Source: Gammaproteobacteria bacterium (lineage in GTDB: Bacteria > Pseudomonadota > Gammaproteobacteria > Burkholderiales > Gallionellaceae). Taken from it: a stretch of 64,000 nucleotides of DNA. The stretch spans positions 1 to 64,000 of the forward strand of contig JAHJQE010000071.1 in the NCBI GenBank assembly GCA_018819205.1, written 5' to 3'. How positions within the stretch are numbered: the stretch's first letter is position 1; the number at the start of each line of letters is the position of its first letter. A program made the position numbers and the translations under genes. The notes beneath the pieces are model-generated. The model was not told where the DNA came from, searched no databases, and was given only the letters and a program-made list of their open reading frames with translations. Shown here in pieces: positions 62,052 to 64,000 of this stretch.

Positions 62052-63107
62052 ATGAAAACCATACTCGTCACCGGCGGCGCCGGATTCATAGGCTCTGCCG
62101 TCGTACGGCAGTTCATCAACGATACCGATTCCCGCGTAGTCAACGTCGACAAGTTGACCTATGCCGGCAATCTGCAGTCTCTCGCTTCGGTCGCCAGTTC
62201 GCCGCGCTATGCCTTCGAGCAGGTCGACATCTGCGAGGCCGCCGAAGTGGCCCGCGTGTTCCGCGAGCACCAGCCCGATGCCGTGATGCATCTTGCTGCC
62301 GAGTCGCATGTGGATCGTTCCATCACGGGGCCTGCTGCATTCATCCAGACCAACATCGTCGGCACCTGTGTCTTGCTCGAAGCAGCCCGGACTTACTGGA
62401 ATAGCCTGGATGGCGACAAGAAAGCCGGCTTCCGCTTCCACCATATCTCTACCGACGAGGTATACGGCAGCCTTGGGGACAGCGGATTCTTCACCGAGCA
62501 GACGCGCTATGAACCCAATTCTCCCTACTCGGCCAGCAAGGCATCCAGCGACCATCTGGTGCGAGCATGGCATCACACTTACGGCTTCCCGGTGGTCACC
62601 ACCAATTGCTCGAACAATTACGGGCCGTATCACTTTCCCGAGAAGCTGATTCCGCTGATGATCCTCAACGCCTGCAACGGCAAGCCGCTGCCCATCTACG
62701 GCAAGGGCGACAACATCCGCGACTGGCTGTATGTGGACGACCATGCCCGCGCGCTGCGACTGGTGCTTGAAAAAGGCAAGCTGGGCGAGACCTACAACAT
62801 CGGCGGCTGGAACGAGAAGACCAACCTCGAAGTGGTGGATGCGATCTGCGCCATCCTCGACGAACTGCGTCCACAGGGTGCGCCCCATGCAAGTTTGAAG
62901 ACCTATGTGCAGGATCGTCCCGGTCACGACAAACGCTACGCCATCGATGCCAGCAAGATCGAACGTGACCTCGGCTGGAAGCCGCAGGAGACCTTTGAGA
63001 CCGGCCTGCGCAAGACGGTCGAGTGGTATCTGTCCAACGATGACTGGGTGCAGGGCGTGAGCAGCGGCGAATACCAGAACTGGATTCAAAATCAGTATGG
63101 TTCCTGA
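62052..63107 (+). CDS. rmlB: dTDP-glucose 4,6-dehydratase
   Basis: 351 residues. [20 protein letters not shown] binds [43 protein letters not shown] (Thr, Asp, Glu catalytic residues) and [20 protein letters not shown] (YxxxK) are diagnostic. It makes dTDP-4-keto-6-deoxyglucose for rhamnose and for amino sugars. ATG 62052 has no SD; a TATAAT lies only seven bases upstream (62039-62044). rmlA is not in the window. It is divergent from rmlC-rmlD across repeat sequence. Confidence 0.95.
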   Translation: MKTILVTGGAGFIGSAVVRQFINDTDSRVVNVDKLTYAGNLQSLASVASSPRYAFEQVDICEAAEVARVFREHQPDAVMHLAAESHVDRSITGPAAFIQTNIVGTCVLLEAARTYWNSLDGDKKAGFRFHHISTDEVYGSLGDSGFFTEQTRYEPNSPYSASKASSDHLVRAWHHTYGFPVVTTNCSNNYGPYHFPEKLIPLMILNACNGKPLPIYGKGDNIRDWLYVDDHARALRLVLEKGKLGETYNIGGWNEKTNLEVVDAICAILDELRPQGAPHASLKTYVQDRPGHDKRYAIDASKIERDLGWKPQETFETGLRKTVEWYLSNDDWVQGVSSGEYQNWIQNQYGS

Positions 63108-63117
63108 ATCCAAATAG

Positions 63118-63265
63118 TCCATTAGAAAAACTGCGTCATACCGGCGAAAGCCGGTATCCAGCAAAAAAACATTCCGCTAAGCGGACAAACCCAAGGTGTA
63201 ATCCCACTTGCGTGGGAAGTTGTTAATTATCTGGATACCGGCTTTCGCCGGCATGACGTCTAATG
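63118..63265. repeat. Complete REP/MITE-like unit with extended inverted ends
   Basis: The outer ends CCATTAGA and TCTAATGG are inverted, inside which GTCATACCGGCGAAAGCCGG at 63135 faces CCGGCTTTCGCCGGCATGAC ending at 63257. The interior has a CCGCTAAGCGG stem and a CCCACTTGCGTGGG stem. It is the best-preserved single unit in the window and lies directly after rmlB, where it may also end transcription. Between it and 63425 I see only the inverted repeat at 63376-63409. Confidence 0.8.
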
Positions 63266-63375
63266 GATTAGACGGTTTGAATCTTTTTTGTCTGCTTCAA
63301 GGCGATCTTTCGGCGGATATTCGTGTGCCGTTTTTCAATTTCGGAATACATTGTACTTTGCGACTTTATTTAAGC

Positions 63376-63409
63376 GAATTTCAATATAGTCGCGACCTTT
63401 TTGAAATTC
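63376..63409 (+). promoter_or_regulatory. Perfect 9-base inverted repeat before the ATPase gene
   Basis: GAATTTCAA (63376-63384) and TTGAAATTC (63401-63409) are perfectly inverted with a 16-base centre that contains GTCGCGAC. It starts 50 bases before ATG 63426 in A/T-rich sequence, a good site for an operator or a promoter with a bound regulator. No clear -35/-10 pair could be fixed. Confidence 0.4.
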
Positions 63410-63425
63410 ATGTAATCTTGTTCGC

Positions 63426-64000
63426 ATGAAACGCTATCTGGACGATCTCGTCCTGTACGATCTTGCCAGCAAGATGGTGATATTGACCGGCCCAAGGCAA
63501 GTCGGCAAGACCACTCTTTCCCGGCAATTGATGACGAACTTTGACGCGTCCCAGTACCTGAATTGGGACGTTCCCCAAGATCGTGCCGTCCTGCAACGTC
63601 AATCCTGGAACCCGCGCGCAAAACTGCTTGTCATGGACGAAATTCACAAAATGCGCGACTGGAAGGGCTGGCTCAAGGGTGTTGTTGATGGTCGTGCACC
63701 TGGTCAGGCTTTGCTGGTGACCGGCAGTGCACGCATGGAGACTTTCCGCCAAGGCGGCGATTCTTTGGCGGGGCGTTATTTCTCTTTTCGACTGCATCCG
63801 TTTTCTGTGCGCGAATGGTGCGAGCAGCAGGGTGCTTCCGCATCCGAAGCACTGGACCATCTATTGGCGCGCGGCGGCTTTCCCGAGCCATGTCTTGCGG
63901 CGGACCCGGTGCAAGCTGATCGCTGGCGAATGCAATATTTCAACGACCTCATACGCGAAGATGTCGTGGAGTTCTCACGGGTGCACGAGATCAATACCAT
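63426..64000 (+). CDS. AAA-type ATPase (ATP-binding protein of the DUF4143-linked family), partial
   Basis: The frame starts at ATG 63426 and is open at the window end (about 191 residues). Walker A is ILTGPRQVGKTTLSRQLM near residues 18-36, Walker B LLVMDEIHKMRDWKGWLKGV near residue 70, and then LLVTGSARMETFRQGGDSLA and FRLHPFSVREWCEQ, the sensor region of the ATP-binding proteins that carry a C-terminal DUF4143 domain. The cellular role of this family is not known. It is not part of the polysaccharide operons and may be an accessory gene. Confidence 0.88.
   Translation, partial: MKRYLDDLVLYDLASKMVILTGPRQVGKTTLSRQLMTNFDASQYLNWDVPQDRAVLQRQSWNPRAKLLVMDEIHKMRDWKGWLKGVVDGRAPGQALLVTGSARMETFRQGGDSLAGRYFSFRLHPFSVREWCEQQGASASEALDHLLARGGFPEPCLAADPVQADRWRMQYFNDLIREDVVEFSRVHEINT

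Noticed and set aside
22850-63265. CRISPR array
   Set aside because: The repeats are palindromic units scattered tens of kilobases apart, without regular spacers, and no cas gene is seen.
1-64000. tRNA or rRNA genes, or a transposase/integrase
   Set aside because: None was recognised on either strand; the only mobile-like DNA is the small non-coding repeats.

Overview
The window is one continuous surface-polysaccharide region of a Gram-negative bacterium. Gram-negative identity follows from lipid A-core genes (a GT9 heptosyltransferase-type gene and waaA), an outer-membrane export protein of the Wza type and a predicted outer-membrane beta-barrel. The protein families, the EPS-associated MarR-type regulator and the abundant REP-like hairpins of the GTCAT(T/A)CCGGC type suggest a betaproteobacterium, possibly from the Gallionella/Sideroxydans/Nitrosomonas side. 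That placement is inference only.

Layout. (1) 1-18.3 kb, minus strand: an O-antigen/EPS cluster read from 18342 down to 1. It holds CDP-sugar genes (rfbF, rfbG, rfbH), a TPP-dependent acetyl-transfer enzyme and a reductase (a yersiniose-like branched-sugar pathway), a Wzx flippase, a carbamoyltransferase with its small DUF5989 and SxtJ-type partners, an SGNH hydrolase, two glycosyltransferases, the three UDP-L-FucNAc genes (fnlA, fnlB, fnlC), a Wzy polymerase and the start of an initiating sugar-phosphate transferase cut by the window edge. (2) 18.5-34 kb: a WaaL/Wzy-type membrane protein with a WaaG-like transferase, a convergent methyltransferase/GT2 pair, then a minus-strand run from an EPS-associated MarR regulator (30161) through a second flippase, a methyltransferase-GT2 fusion, further GT2 enzymes and a 4-ketoreductase-like SDR. 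On the plus strand there are a heptosyltransferase-family gene and waaA, converging on an outer-membrane barrel gene. (3) 34-39.3 kb: a repeat-rich interval with two toxin-antitoxin modules, remnants of HTH antitoxins, a lycopene-cyclase-domain membrane protein and an extended WecA-like initiating transferase. (4) 39.3-59.6 kb, minus strand: a tightly coupled Wzx/Wzy EPS operon starting with a 951-residue seven-repeat SLBB export protein and a Wzz protein. It contains a complete local sulfation set (cysC, cysQ, two PAPS-type sulfotransferases), two PLP-fold proteins, a WbqC protein, a third flippase, a third polymerase, four transferases, two hexapeptide acyltransferases and a secreted GH20-like hydrolase. 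(5) 60.2-64 kb: rmlD and rmlC on minus, rmlB on plus, a repeat array, and the start of an AAA-type ATPase cut by the window end.

How it works together (inference): at least two Wzx/Wzy-dependent glycans are made here. One is expected to carry L-FucNAc, a 3,6-dideoxy branched sugar and a carbamoyl group. The other is expected to be sulfated, acylated and exported through the SLBB protein. dTDP-rhamnose genes lack rmlA in this window, and the CDP-dideoxy pathway lacks its reductase partner (DdhD/E3). The most notable items are the sulfation cassette, the yersiniose-like pathway, the truncated copy of the aminotransferase gene in front of the second flippase, a G11 tract inside a glycosyltransferase, a palindrome inside the consensus promoter of the MarR-type regulator, and structured repeats whose stems covary between copies.
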